Of a stretch of DNA of 64,000 nt, positions 1 to 8,099 are shown one piece after another. This DNA is from Dongia_A sp035695765 (GTDB lineage: Bacteria > Pseudomonadota > Alphaproteobacteria > Dongiales > Dongiaceae): positions 3,395 to 67,394 of the forward strand of contig DASRRI010000106.1 in the NCBI GenBank assembly GCA_035695765.1, given 5' to 3'. A program made the translations under genes and the position numbers. The number at the start of each line of letters is the position of its first letter. The first letter of the stretch is position 1. The notes under the pieces are model-generated. The model was given only the letters and a program-made list of their open reading frames with translations, was not told where the DNA came from and ran no database searches.

Positions 1-1314
1 GCTCTTTTCCACGATCAGCGGCGGCGACAGAGCGATAATGTCGCCGGTGGTGCGGATCAAGAGGCCTTTGTCATAGGCCTTCAGGAATGCGTTGAAGGCG
101 CGCGCCGTCGGCTTTCCCGGGATCGGCTCCAGCTCGATGCCCGCGATCAGGCCCATGTTGCGCAGGTCGATGACATTCTTGATGCCCTTCAGCGAATGCA
201 CCGCGTCTTCCCAGTATTTGGAAAGGCTGGCGCAATTCTCGAACAGGCCTTCCTCCTTGTAGATGTCGAGGACGGCAAGACCCGCCGCGCACGCCACCGG
301 ATGAGCGGAGTAGGTGTAGCCATGGAACAGCTCGATCGCGTTCTCCGCGGCGTTGTCCATGAAGGCGTCGTAGATGTGCTTCCGCGCGAACACAGCACCC
401 ATCGGGACGGCGCCGTTGGTGAGGCCCTTGGCGCAGGTGATCATGTCCGGCTGCACGCCGAAATGCTCGGCGCCGAACGGCGAGCCCAGGCGGCCGAAGC
501 CCGTGATGACCTCGTCGAAAATCAGCAGGATGCCGTGCTTGTCGCAGATCTGCCGGATCTTCTGCAGGTACCCCTTGGGCGGGATCAGCACGCCGGTCGA
601 ACCCGCGACCGGCTCGATGATCACGGCCGCGATGGTCGAGGCGTCGTGCAAGGTGACGATGCGCTCCAGCTCGTCGGCGAGGTGTGCGCCCCATTCCGGC
701 TGGCCTTTGGAGAAGGCGTTCTTCTCGAGGTTATGGGTGTGCGGCAGGTGATCGACGCCGGCCAGCATGGGGCCGAAGAACTTGCGGTTGGAGACAATGC
801 CGCCGACCGAGATGCCGCCGAACCCGACGCCGTGATAGCCGCGCTCGCGCCCGATCAGGCGCGTGCGCGCGCCCTGGCCCTTCACGCGGTGATAGGCGAG
901 GGCGATCTTCAGCGCCGTATCGACTGATTCAGACCCGGAGTTGGTGAAGAACACATGGTCGAGGTCGCCCGGAACCAGGTTCGTGAGGCGCGATGCCAGC
1001 TCGAACGCCGACGGGTGGCCCATCTGGAAGGCGGGCGCGTAATCCATCTGCTGGATCTGCTTGGCGACCGCCTCGGAGATCTTCTTGCGTCCGTGCCCGG
1101 CGTTGCAGCACCACAAGCCCGCGGTCCCGTCCAGGACCTTGCGGTTCTCGATGGTGGTGTAGTGCATGCCCTCCGCGCCGACGAACAGGCGCGGCTTGGA
1201 CTTGAACTGCCGGTTCGCCGTGAACGGCATCCAGAAGGATTCGAGGTTGTTGGGAGAGGGGTCGAACGCGGTCGGGGCAAATGGCTGCGCGGCCGCTTTG
1301 GCTGTGGCGGACAT
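1..1314 (-). CDS. Class III omega-aminotransferase (beta-alanine/taurine:pyruvate type), 3' end cut by window
   Basis: PLP-dependent aminotransferase that moves an amino group from an omega-amino acid or amine to pyruvate. It reads MSATAKAAAQPFAPTAFDPS at the N-terminus, and 438 codons are visible. The family signatures are present: IFDEVITGFGRLG, then TCAKGLTNG, whose Lys (about residue 296) is the PLP Schiff-base lysine. The C-terminal RTTGDIIALSPPLI block is reached, so only about 10-25 residues are missing beyond the edge; beta-alanine:pyruvate aminotransferases are about 445 residues. It is transcribed divergently from an XRE-cupin gene (start 1479), a layout common for amine-catabolic aminotransferases and their regulators. 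The true substrate (beta-alanine, taurine, putrescine or other amine) cannot be read from sequence. Confidence 0.9.
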   Translation of the reverse strand, partial: MSATAKAAAQPFAPTAFDPSPNNLESFWMPFTANRQFKSKPRLFVGAEGMHYTTIENRKVLDGTAGLWCCNAGHGRKKISEAVAKQIQQMDYAPAFQMGHPSAFELASRLTNLVPGDLDHVFFTNSGSESVDTALKIALAYHRVKGQGARTRLIGRERGYHGVGFGGISVGGIVSNRKFFGPMLAGVDHLPHTHNLEKNAFSKGQPEWGAHLADELERIVTLHDASTIAAVIIEPVAGSTGVLIPPKGYLQKIRQICDKHGILLIFDEVITGFGRLGSPFGAEHFGVQPDMITCAKGLTNGAVPMGAVFARKHIYDAFMDNAAENAIELFHGYTYSAHPVACAAGLAVLDIYKEEGLFENCASLSKYWEDAVHSLKGIKNVIDLRNMGLIAGIELEPIPGKPTARAFNAFLKAYDKGLLIRTTGDIIALSPPLIVEKS

Positions 1315-1358
1315 GGGTTGGTCCTCAAGGCCAGTGGAAGATGCTGGCACCATAGCAA

Positions 1359-1419
1359 TGTTCAACAAATCGAACAAGTGTGCCGAAATGTTTACAATTC
1401 AAGGCCAGTTCGGCCTTGA
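1359..1419. promoter_or_regulatory. Two inverted repeats between divergent genes (candidate operators)
   Basis: Between the aminotransferase and XRE-cupin start codons lie two perfect inverted repeats. TGTTC-N8-GAACA occupies 1359-1376. TCAAGGCC-N5-GGCCTTGA occupies 1399-1419. Their symmetry and position suit a dimeric regulator controlling both promoters. A further AT-rich stretch (about 1436-1447) precedes the regulator start and could hold its -10 region. Binding by the adjacent XRE-cupin protein is inference. Confidence 0.5.
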
Positions 1420-1478
1420 TCCTGGGTACAGTTGTCCATTATATTAAGCGTCCAAGCCATTGGGATGCTGGATTTAAC

Positions 1479-2039
1479 ATGGCCGAGGGCACCGGGTTCG
1501 ATCTGGGCAGCCGCCTCAAATCGCTGCGCGAGGCGCACAATCTGTCGCAGCGCGAGCTGGCGAAGCGCGCCGGCGTCTCCAACGCCATCATTTCCATGAT
1601 CGAGCAGAACCGTTCCTCACCCTCGGTCGGTATGCTGAAGAAGCTGCTGGACGGCTTCCCGCTCTCGCTCGCCGAGTTCTTCGCGCTCGAAGCGCCGCCC
1701 AAGCCGCAGATCTATTTCACCGCCAAGGAGCTGGTGGAGCTGGCGGGCGGCGCCATCTCCTATCGCCAGATCGGCGTCGACCTCTCCGGCAAGGCGATGC
1801 AGATGCTGCACGAGCGCTACGCCCCCGGCGCCGACACAGGCGCGCAGATGCTGACCCACGATGCGGAGGAGGGCGGCATCATCATCCGCGGCCGCCTCGA
1901 AGTGACGGTCGGCGACCAAGTGAAGTTGCTCGGCCCAGGCGATGCCTATTACTTCGACAGCCGCACGCCCCATCGCTTCCGCAATGTCGGCGAAGAGGAG
2001 TGCGAGGTCGTCTCCGCAAATTCTCCACCAAGCTTCTAG
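1479..2039 (+). CDS. XRE-family regulator with C-terminal cupin domain
   Basis: 186-residue DNA-binding regulator. The helix-turn-helix lies at about residues 8-62 (LKSLREAHNLSQRELAKRAG then SNAIISMIEQNRSSPS, a classic XRE fold), and the cupin at about 105-180 (AEEGGIIIRGRLEVTVGDQV, then GPGDAYYFDSRTPHRFRN). This is the PuuR-type architecture, in which the cupin senses a small ligand and alters DNA binding. The ATG at 1479 is chosen because the longer reading from 1380 would run through the inverted repeats and lacks a family-like N-terminus; the ribosome site before 1479 is weak. The gene is divergent from the aminotransferase and probably regulates it and itself. Confidence 0.88.
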   Translation: MAEGTGFDLGSRLKSLREAHNLSQRELAKRAGVSNAIISMIEQNRSSPSVGMLKKLLDGFPLSLAEFFALEAPPKPQIYFTAKELVELAGGAISYRQIGVDLSGKAMQMLHERYAPGADTGAQMLTHDAEEGGIIIRGRLEVTVGDQVKLLGPGDAYYFDSRTPHRFRNVGEEECEVVSANSPPSF

Positions 2040-2053
2040 AGTCACTTGCAAAT

Positions 2054-2509
2054 ATGATCGAAGTTTCACGTGAAACACCGCGCCAGGACGAAGTCGTCGC
2101 GCTCATCCGCCAGTCCGATGCGCTCATGCAGTCGCTCTATCCGGCGGAGAGCAATCATTTGGTCGACATCGATTCACTCGCTGAGCCGCACGTGCATTTC
2201 TTCGTCGGACGCGAGAATGGGACCGTGCTGGGTTGCGGTGCGTTCGTGATAAGTACGAACGGTCACGCCGAGATGAAGCGTGTGTTCGTCAATTCCGAAG
2301 CGCGCGGCAAAGGCGTGGCGCGTGCGATCATGGAAGCCCTCGAGCGCGAAGCGGCGCGCATCGGCGTCACGACCATGCAGCTGGAGACCGGCATCAAGCA
2401 GCCCGAAGCGATCGCGCTCTATCGCAAGTTCGGCTATGTCGAGCGCGGTCCGTTCGGCGCCTATCAGCCGGATCCCCTCAGCCTGTTCATGGAAAAGAAG
2501 CTGGCGTAG
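2054..2509 (+). CDS. GNAT family N-acetyltransferase
   Basis: 151-residue single-domain acetyl-CoA-dependent acyltransferase. Motif A is visible as RVFVNSEARGKGVARAIMEA (R/Q-x-x-G-x-G/A acetyl-CoA loop, about residues 76-95). A C-terminal ALYRKFGYVERGPF segment is typical of YsnE/PhnO-like enzymes. It follows the XRE-cupin gene by 14 bases, so the two may be cotranscribed, but the substrate is unknown. The first codons hold the parS palindrome, so the N-terminal residues are partly dictated by DNA-site selection. A start at ATG 2054 fits the family length. Confidence 0.85.
   Translation: MIEVSRETPRQDEVVALIRQSDALMQSLYPAESNHLVDIDSLAEPHVHFFVGRENGTVLGCGAFVISTNGHAEMKRVFVNSEARGKGVARAIMEALEREAARIGVTTMQLETGIKQPEAIALYRKFGYVERGPFGAYQPDPLSLFMEKKLA
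2062..2077. other. parS-type ParB binding site
   Basis: AGTTTCACGTGAAACA contains the perfect 14-bp palindrome GTTTCACGTGAAAC (2063-2076). It differs from the 16-bp consensus TGTTTCACGTGAAACA only in its first base. It sits inside codons 4-8 of the GNAT gene, where it is translated as VSRET, the peptide often left in proteins (for example RsmG/GidB) whose genes carry parS. In alphaproteobacteria ParB loads at such sites near oriC for chromosome segregation. An exact palindrome of this length is very unlikely by chance. ParB occupancy itself is inference. Confidence 0.85.
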
Positions 2510-2825
2510 GCAGGCACTTGCAGGTGTTGTCCACGCGGCGCGGATGACTTTATTCATCGCTCGCGACTGTTCGCCGACTCTACTCCTGTCCAAAAGTGAT
2601 TTGCATTCTGCGCACTGGCTTCTCTAGAGTGCGTTCCCTGCTTTCATACAAGCAACAACGACTTTGCGCGCGACAGTGAAATCGCGCGAGAGATTCGCGG
2701 TGGCCGCATGGTCATCGCGAAGATAATCTCGCGCATGCGGACTCACAGCTGACGCTCGGCAGCGCGGCGACAAACTTCGGGAATCAAGAGAGGGCATCGG
2801 AATCATAACCGGCGAGGAACCGGCG
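2510..2825. other. Gene-free spacer upstream of the RTX phosphoesterase
   Basis: About 316 bases without a convincing reading frame in either strand. It is slightly less GC-rich than its surroundings and presumably carries the promoter of the downstream large gene. GGCGAGGAACCGGCG just before 2826 offers a GAGG ribosome site. No terminator, repeat or RNA gene was recognised. Confidence 0.5.
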
Positions 2826-5800
2826 ATGAGCGACACGATCACGATCGAGGAACGAGTCGCCTCCGGGCTCGATGACGTCGAGCAGCGCGCGACAGGGTCG
2901 ATGTACATGAACAGCTCGGACCTGGAGCTGGTTGATGATGCCGGCGCCACCCAGAAGGTCGGAATCCGGTTTACCGGTATCGACATCCCAACCGGCGCCT
3001 TGATCACCAAAGCCTATCTCCAGTTCCAGACCGACGAGGTCGGCTCCGCCACGACCTCACTGCTGTTGCGCGGGGAGGATGCCGATGATGCTGCGGCATT
3101 CGCGAGCACCAGCAACAATGTCTCCGCAGGCGCCACGACCGATGCCGCCGCAGCGTGGAACCCGCCGGCCTGGACCAAAGCGGGCGAGGCCGGCCTTGCC
3201 CAGCGTTCTCCCGATCTTGCGACCATCGTGCAGGAGATCGTTGCGCGTCCAGGTTGGCGCGCGGGCAACGACATGGCGTTCATTATCACCGGCAGCGGCA
3301 CGCGCACGGCGGAAGCCTTTGAGAGCAACGCTGCCGCGGCGCCCCTCCTGCATATCGAATATACCCTCCCGACCGGCAGCAATGAGGCGCCGGCGCTCGA
3401 TCTGGACGGCTCGGCTGGTGGAACAGGCTATTCGGCCACCTTCACTGAGAGCCAAGGCGGCGTGGCGATCGCGAGTGCCAACGCGCTCATCACGGACGCC
3501 AACAACGCGAACATGCTGCGCGCCACCGTCACGCTCGCCAATGCGCAAGCAAGTGACCAGCTCGTCGTCAATCTGGCCGGGCTGCCCGCCGGCATCGCTG
3601 TCGATCCCGCCTCGACGGCGAGCAATATCATCCTGACGGGATCGGCGACCAAGGCCGACTACCAGCTCGCCTTGCGGCAGGTCTCCTTCAACAACGTCAG
3701 CGAGACGCCCGATCCGACCAGCCGCCTGATCAACGTCACGGTCAGTGATGGCCTCGCGAATTCGACTCCCGCAGTTACCACCATCGCCATCGATCGCGCG
3801 CCGGACGCGGTCGGCGACAACGTGGCGACGCTGCCCGACACCGCCGTCACCACCGGCAATGTTCTTTCCAATGACGACCAGGGCGACGGACCGGCCGTCA
3901 TCACCGGGTTCAATTCTGTGACCGGCAATGGCGGGACGGTCGCGGACAACGGCAACGGGACCTTCACCTATACTCCCGCTGCCGGATTCATCGGCGCGGA
4001 TAGTTTCACCTATACGATCGCCGACAGCGATGGCGACACGTCCACCGCCACTGTCGCAGTCGCAGTCAATGCGGCTGGCGCTAATCATGCTCCAACTGAT
4101 GTCGCATTGCTCGCCGGCCAACCCATCAATGAGAACGTCGCTGGAGCCGTTGCCGGCACGCTCGAGGTCGCCGACCCGGACCCGGGCGATGCGCACACCT
4201 TCACAATCAGCGATCCTCGTTTTGAGGTGGTCAACAACCAGCTCAAGCTGAAGGATGGAATTCGCCTGGATTACGAGCGGGGGTCGCAGATCAATCTCGA
4301 TGTCACGGCGACCGATGCTGGTGGCCTATCGGTGACGCGGCCGTTCACCTTGTCGGTCACGGACGTCGCCGAGGTCCGTTTTGCCGCGTTCGGCGACTAT
4401 GGACAGCACGCTGCCTCCGCAAAGGTGGCGAGCCTTGTTGCCAGCCTCAACGTCGACTTCATCACCACGCTGGGTGACAATATCTATAACACAGGTACCA
4501 TCGACCAACAGATCGGCCAGTACTACAGCGCCTACATCGGCAACTATCACGGCGCCTATGGTCCTGGCAGCGCGACCGACCGATTTTTCCCCTCTCTCGG
4601 CAACCACGATTACGACAGTCCCGCCGCCGGCGTTAATGCCAGCGCCTATCTCGACTATTTCACGCTGCCGGGAAACGAACGGTACTACGATTACGAGATC
4701 GGCTCCGTCCATTTCTTCGTCGTGAACAGCGATTCGAACGAGCCGGACGGAATCAGCAGCACCAGTATTCAAGGCAAGTGGCTGCAGGCGGGCCTGGAGA
4801 CCTCCACCTCGCCGTACAACATCGTCTATTTTCACCATCCGGCCTACTCTTCAGGCGCGAGTCACGGATCGTCACCCTGGATGCAATGGCCGTTCGAGCA
4901 GTGGGGTGCGACGGCCGTTCTCAGCGGGCATGACCACGTCTATGAGCGGATCCTGCGCGATGACAATGGGGACGGCACGGTGCTGCCCTATTTCGTCGCC
5001 GGCTTGGGCGGGGCCAGCAAGTACACTTTTGCCGATCCGCCGGTCGCGGGCAGTGCGGCACGATACAGTGACGACTGGGGCACGATGCTGGTCCAGGCGA
5101 GCGACTACAGCATTACGTTCGAATTCTGGTCGATCACGGGAGGCGCCACGCTGATCGACAGCTACACGATTGATCTGCCGTCCAGCGCCGGGGCGCCTCC
5201 GCTGTTTTCCGCCGGTGACGACGTGGTCGATTTCAACCGGGTCCTCGCCGGCAGCTACCATTTCGCAACACAATACAACGCTCTGGCCGGTGCTGATACG
5301 GTGACGCTGCCGCTTAATGGCGCCGCAGCGATCGCTGCCGGTTACGATCCGGCCAGGCCGTTCCATGGCGGCGATGGCAATGACTCTGTCACCGGCGGCA
5401 ACCTCAGCGATCCGATCAACGGCGATGCGGGCGACGACTCGCTGGTCGGCGGATCCGGCAATGATCAGCTGCAGGGCGCGGGGGGCAACGATACGCTCAC
5501 GGGTGAGGCCGGCCTGGATCGTCTCTTCGGCGATGCCGGCGTCGATAGCCTGAAATGGGAGCCCGGCGATACGTTCGACGGCGGCCTCGACTTCGATACC
5601 ATCAACGCCAATCTCTCCACCGCCGACAAGATTGACCTGCGTGGTCTGGGGTTCGTCAATGTCGAGCGGATCCAGACCGGCGGTGGCAAGGATGCCGTCA
5701 CCATCAGCCTCGCCGAGGTGTTCGCTGACACCCTCGACCATCAATTCGTCGCCGATCTCGGTAGCAGTACTCCCGACACTCTGAACATCGATCTTGCGGG

Positions 5801-5960
5801 TGGCTGGAACGCCACGACGGCGAACAAGACTCTTGGTCTCACCGGAACGGCCGCCGATATCTCGATCGCCGGCATGACGGCTTATACCTTCGCCCATAGC
5901 GCCGATACGGTGACGGTGTTCAGCAACGCAGAAGTGGTCAACGCCCAGGTCTTGCCCTAG
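2826..5960 (+). CDS. Secreted RTX protein with cadherin-like modules and a metallophosphoesterase domain
   Basis: 1044-residue mosaic protein. Residues 1-180 form a beta-rich domain (IRFTGIDIPTGALITKAYLQ) like DNRLRE/CBM modules. Residues 185-330 and 330-415 are cadherin-like/VCBS modules (NVLSNDDQGD, then FTYTPAAGFIGADSFTYTIA), and 420-515 a cadherin repeat. Residues 517-790 are a calcineurin-like phosphoesterase with the metal motifs FGDYG, GDNIYN, GNHDY (about 592-596), FHHPAY and SGHDHVYER (about 700). Residues 848-910 hold RTX calcium-binding nonapeptides (GGDGNDSVTGG, GGSGNDQLQG), followed by a beta-rich tail. There is no N-terminal signal peptide. RTX repeats and a C-terminal secretion region point to type I secretion. 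It probably releases phosphate outside the cell and binds a surface or matrix. No secretion genes are adjacent. Confidence 0.88.
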   Translation: MSDTITIEERVASGLDDVEQRATGSMYMNSSDLELVDDAGATQKVGIRFTGIDIPTGALITKAYLQFQTDEVGSATTSLLLRGEDADDAAAFASTSNNVSAGATTDAAAAWNPPAWTKAGEAGLAQRSPDLATIVQEIVARPGWRAGNDMAFIITGSGTRTAEAFESNAAAAPLLHIEYTLPTGSNEAPALDLDGSAGGTGYSATFTESQGGVAIASANALITDANNANMLRATVTLANAQASDQLVVNLAGLPAGIAVDPASTASNIILTGSATKADYQLALRQVSFNNVSETPDPTSRLINVTVSDGLANSTPAVTTIAIDRAPDAVGDNVATLPDTAVTTGNVLSNDDQGDGPAVITGFNSVTGNGGTVADNGNGTFTYTPAAGFIGADSFTYTIADSDGDTSTATVAVAVNAAGANHAPTDVALLAGQPINENVAGAVAGTLEVADPDPGDAHTFTISDPRFEVVNNQLKLKDGIRLDYERGSQINLDVTATDAGGLSVTRPFTLSVTDVAEVRFAAFGDYGQHAASAKVASLVASLNVDFITTLGDNIYNTGTIDQQIGQYYSAYIGNYHGAYGPGSATDRFFPSLGNHDYDSPAAGVNASAYLDYFTLPGNERYYDYEIGSVHFFVVNSDSNEPDGISSTSIQGKWLQAGLETSTSPYNIVYFHHPAYSSGASHGSSPWMQWPFEQWGATAVLSGHDHVYERILRDDNGDGTVLPYFVAGLGGASKYTFADPPVAGSAARYSDDWGTMLVQASDYSITFEFWSITGGATLIDSYTIDLPSSAGAPPLFSAGDDVVDFNRVLAGSYHFATQYNALAGADTVTLPLNGAAAIAAGYDPARPFHGGDGNDSVTGGNLSDPINGDAGDDSLVGGSGNDQLQGAGGNDTLTGEAGLDRLFGDAGVDSLKWEPGDTFDGGLDFDTINANLSTADKIDLRGLGFVNVERIQTGGGKDAVTISLAEVFADTLDHQFVADLGSSTPDTLNIDLAGGWNATTANKTLGLTGTAADISIAGMTAYTFAHSADTVTVFSNAEVVNAQVLP

Positions 5961-5967
5961 CTCAAGG

Positions 5968-5999
5968 CAGCGGGCGCCGAAATCGGTTGGCGCCCGCTG
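5968..5999. terminator. Strong hairpin between convergent genes
   Basis: CAGCGGGCGCC-N10-GGCGCCCGCTG forms a perfect 11-bp stem just after the RTX gene and just beyond the stop of the opposite-strand small lipoprotein gene. There is no U-tract on either strand, so it may act as a bidirectional, factor-assisted terminator or RNA-stabilising hairpin. Confidence 0.6.
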
Positions 6000-6012
6000 A
6001 GGCGCAGTGCGA

Positions 6013-6270
6013 TCAGATGACTTTGCCGCCTTGGCTGGTGCATTCGTCCGCCGAGGCCGTGGGCACCCAGCCCTGGCCCTTGCACGCGTTCTGGCCTTTG
6101 CAGGCATTGTTGGCGGTCTTGCACGAACTGGTGCCCTTGCAGGCGTTGATGCCGGCGCAATGTACTTCCGCCGACTGGGCAGGCTTTTGGGTGTTCGAAC
6201 AGCCTGCCACCAGGATCAAAGCTGCCGCGGCCGCCAGGGACGCCCCCGAAATAACGCGTACGTTGCTCAT
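6013..6270 (-). CDS. Small Cys-rich lipoprotein, BufA2-like bufferin
   Basis: 85 residues. The signal region SLAAAAALILVAGCSN ends in a lipobox (VAGC, Cys24). The mature part has regularly spaced cysteines (C38, C44, C50, C57, C63, C77) in HCAGINACKG and NACKGQNACKGQGW blocks. These match the periplasmic bufferin-type metallophore family BufA2, proposed to bind copper or other metals. Bufferin genes usually lie with bufB and bufC chaperone/maturation genes, and neither is seen here. The lipobox would place this copy on a membrane rather than free in the periplasm. The family assignment rests on recalled motif similarity. Confidence 0.68.
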   Translation of the reverse strand: MSNVRVISGASLAAAAALILVAGCSNTQKPAQSAEVHCAGINACKGTSSCKTANNACKGQNACKGQGWVPTASADECTSQGGKVI

Positions 6271-6396
6271 CGTCTCCTCCCGAGTTGATGGCGCAGCGGC
6301 ACACCCGGAAACCTTCTGCCCGTGTCAAGGACGCCGTGCGGCGCTGGACCAAGATTGGCCCAGCGCATAGTCTCTACGCGGCAGAGGAGAGATCGG

Positions 6397-7266
6397 ATGC
6401 CGGCCGACGCATCGGGACTGGAAATTAACGTCCACCGCTCGGACGCCTACAGCTGGGCGATGGTGTCGCGCGCGCCCGATCCGCGCCTTCGGCCCTATGT
6501 CATCGACTATATCGGCTATCGCGAGCTGGCGGCGGGACCGATGCGGCGGCTTCAGGCGCCGTTCGACGGCATCCCGATGATCGTCACCTTCGGCCCCAGC
6601 ATCGACATCATCAACGGCGACCGGCCGGCGGAGCGCGGCCTCTTCTGCAGCTTCCTCGCCGGGCTGCACGACGTGCACGTATTCACGGAGTATGAAGGCG
6701 AGCAGCGCGGCATGCAGATCAATTTCACCCTGCTCGGCGCCTATCGCTTTCTCAACATAACCATGTCGGACATCGCCAACCGCTGCCTCGATCTCGGCGA
6801 TCTGCTCGGCGGCCCGGAAGTGGACCGGTTCGCGGACGCACTGCAGGATGCGGACGACTGGCCCGCGCGCTTCGACCTGGTGGATGGGTTCCTGCTGGAG
6901 CGCCTCGGCCGCGGCCGCCCAATGTCGCCGGACATCGCCTGGGCGCTGAAGCAATTGCAGGAGAGCCATGGCGCACGCTCGATTGGCGCTCTCAGCCGCG
7001 ACCTCTCCTGCAGCCGCAAGACCCTGATCCAGCGCTTCCACGCGCAGATCGGCCTCAGTCCCAAATCCGTCGCCAGCATCCTGCGCTTTGCCCATGCCGT
7101 GGAGCGCATCAAGGCGGCGAACGAGGAAAGCTGGGCCGATCTCGCGGTCGCCTGCGGCTACTATGACCAGGCGCATTTCAATCGCGACTTCCGCCGCTAT
7201 TCCGGCCGCACGCCGCGCGAGTTCCAGGCCGCGATGCTGCCCGACGGCGGCGGAGTAACGGGGTAA
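6397..7266 (+). CDS. AraC family transcriptional regulator
   Basis: 289 residues with the DNA-binding domain at the C-terminus, about 190-285. The first helix-turn-helix includes SIGALSRDLSCSRKTLIQRF and the second includes WADLAVACGYYDQAHFNRDF, followed by the conserved SGRTPREF end. The N-terminal 170 residues are an effector or dimerisation domain of the DUF6597/AraC-ligand type. The ATG at 6397 follows GCAGAGGAGAGATCGG, a strong ribosome site, and is preferred over upstream in-frame starts. Two VOC genes follow 68 bases downstream on the same strand and are its likely targets. Confidence 0.88.
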   Translation: MPADASGLEINVHRSDAYSWAMVSRAPDPRLRPYVIDYIGYRELAAGPMRRLQAPFDGIPMIVTFGPSIDIINGDRPAERGLFCSFLAGLHDVHVFTEYEGEQRGMQINFTLLGAYRFLNITMSDIANRCLDLGDLLGGPEVDRFADALQDADDWPARFDLVDGFLLERLGRGRPMSPDIAWALKQLQESHGARSIGALSRDLSCSRKTLIQRFHAQIGLSPKSVASILRFAHAVERIKAANEESWADLAVACGYYDQAHFNRDFRRYSGRTPREFQAAMLPDGGGVTG

Positions 7267-7334
7267 AATTCATCCAAGACCGGATCGGCCCTGCCGCCTA
7301 GTCTGGCCCCATCACTTCAACAATGGAGGCACTG

Positions 7335-7745
7335 ATGGCCGACAAGTCCAAGATCGGACATCCCAACATATTCCCGGCGCTGCGCTACAAGAATGCGCCG
7401 GCCGCCATCGACTGGCTGGGCAAGGCGTTCGGCTTCGAGAAGCAGTTCGTCGTCCCTGGCGAGAACAACACGGTCGCGCACGCACAGCTTCGGCTCGGCG
7501 CCGGCATGATCATGATGGGCTCGGGCGGCAAGCCGGACCCGAAGAATCCCTGGGCCACCGAGAAGTACGGGACCTACGTGGTGATGAAGGAGATCGACGC
7601 GCATTATGCCCGTGCCAAGGAAGCCGGCGCCGAGATCGTCCGGCCGATCGCCGACACCGATTACGGTTCGCGCGAGTATTCGGTGCGCGACTGCGAAGGC
7701 CATCTGTGGAGCTTCGGCACCTACGATCCGTACGCGGAGTCGTGA
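7335..7745 (+). CDS. VOC/glyoxalase family protein (PhnB-like)
   Basis: 136 residues of the vicinal oxygen chelate fold: IFPALRYKNAPAAIDWLGKA is the typical PhnB-like N-terminal strand and helix, and REYSVRDCEGHLWSFGTY the C-terminal metal-site segment with a Glu-x-x-x-x-x-Asp/His-rich pattern. Such proteins act as dioxygenases, glyoxalases, or bind drugs, so substrate is not predictable. The ATG at 7335 follows GGAGGC at good spacing, while an earlier in-frame ATG at 7323 overlaps that ribosome site. Gene 7749 follows after 3 bases, so they form one operon. Confidence 0.85.
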   Translation: MADKSKIGHPNIFPALRYKNAPAAIDWLGKAFGFEKQFVVPGENNTVAHAQLRLGAGMIMMGSGGKPDPKNPWATEKYGTYVVMKEIDAHYARAKEAGAEIVRPIADTDYGSREYSVRDCEGHLWSFGTYDPYAES

Positions 7746-7748
7746 GCG

Positions 7749-8099
7749 ATGAAAGTCAAGCGCGTCGTTGCAAACATCGACACCAGGAACGTCGCGGCGG
7801 CCGAGCGGTTCTACCAGGATATCCTCGGCCTCGACCGCCTGATGGATCACGGCTGGATCGTGACTTACGGTTCTTCGGAGAAAATGAGTGTCCAGGTGGG
7901 CATTGCCAGCGAAGGCGGATCGGGCACGCCGGTTCCCGATCTCTCGATTGAAGTGGACGATCTCGATGAAGCGCTGCAACGGATGAAGAAAGCGAAGATC
8001 GAGATCGAATACGGTCCCGCCGACGAACCATGGGGCGTGCGACGCTTCTACGTGCGCGATCCCTTCGGAAAGCTCATCAACATCCTCGTGCACCTCTAG
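7749..8099 (+). CDS. VOC/glyoxalase family protein
   Basis: 116-residue second VOC protein, of the bleomycin-resistance/dioxygenase type. AAERFYQDILGL and RRFYVRDPFGKLINIL are the two signature segments. It starts 3 bases after the previous VOC gene and is clearly cotranscribed. The two are different branches of the superfamily rather than recent duplicates. Its stop codon abuts the stop of the opposite-strand DUF188 gene with no gap. Confidence 0.85.
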   Translation: MKVKRVVANIDTRNVAAAERFYQDILGLDRLMDHGWIVTYGSSEKMSVQVGIASEGGSGTPVPDLSIEVDDLDEALQRMKKAKIEIEYGPADEPWGVRRFYVRDPFGKLINILVHL

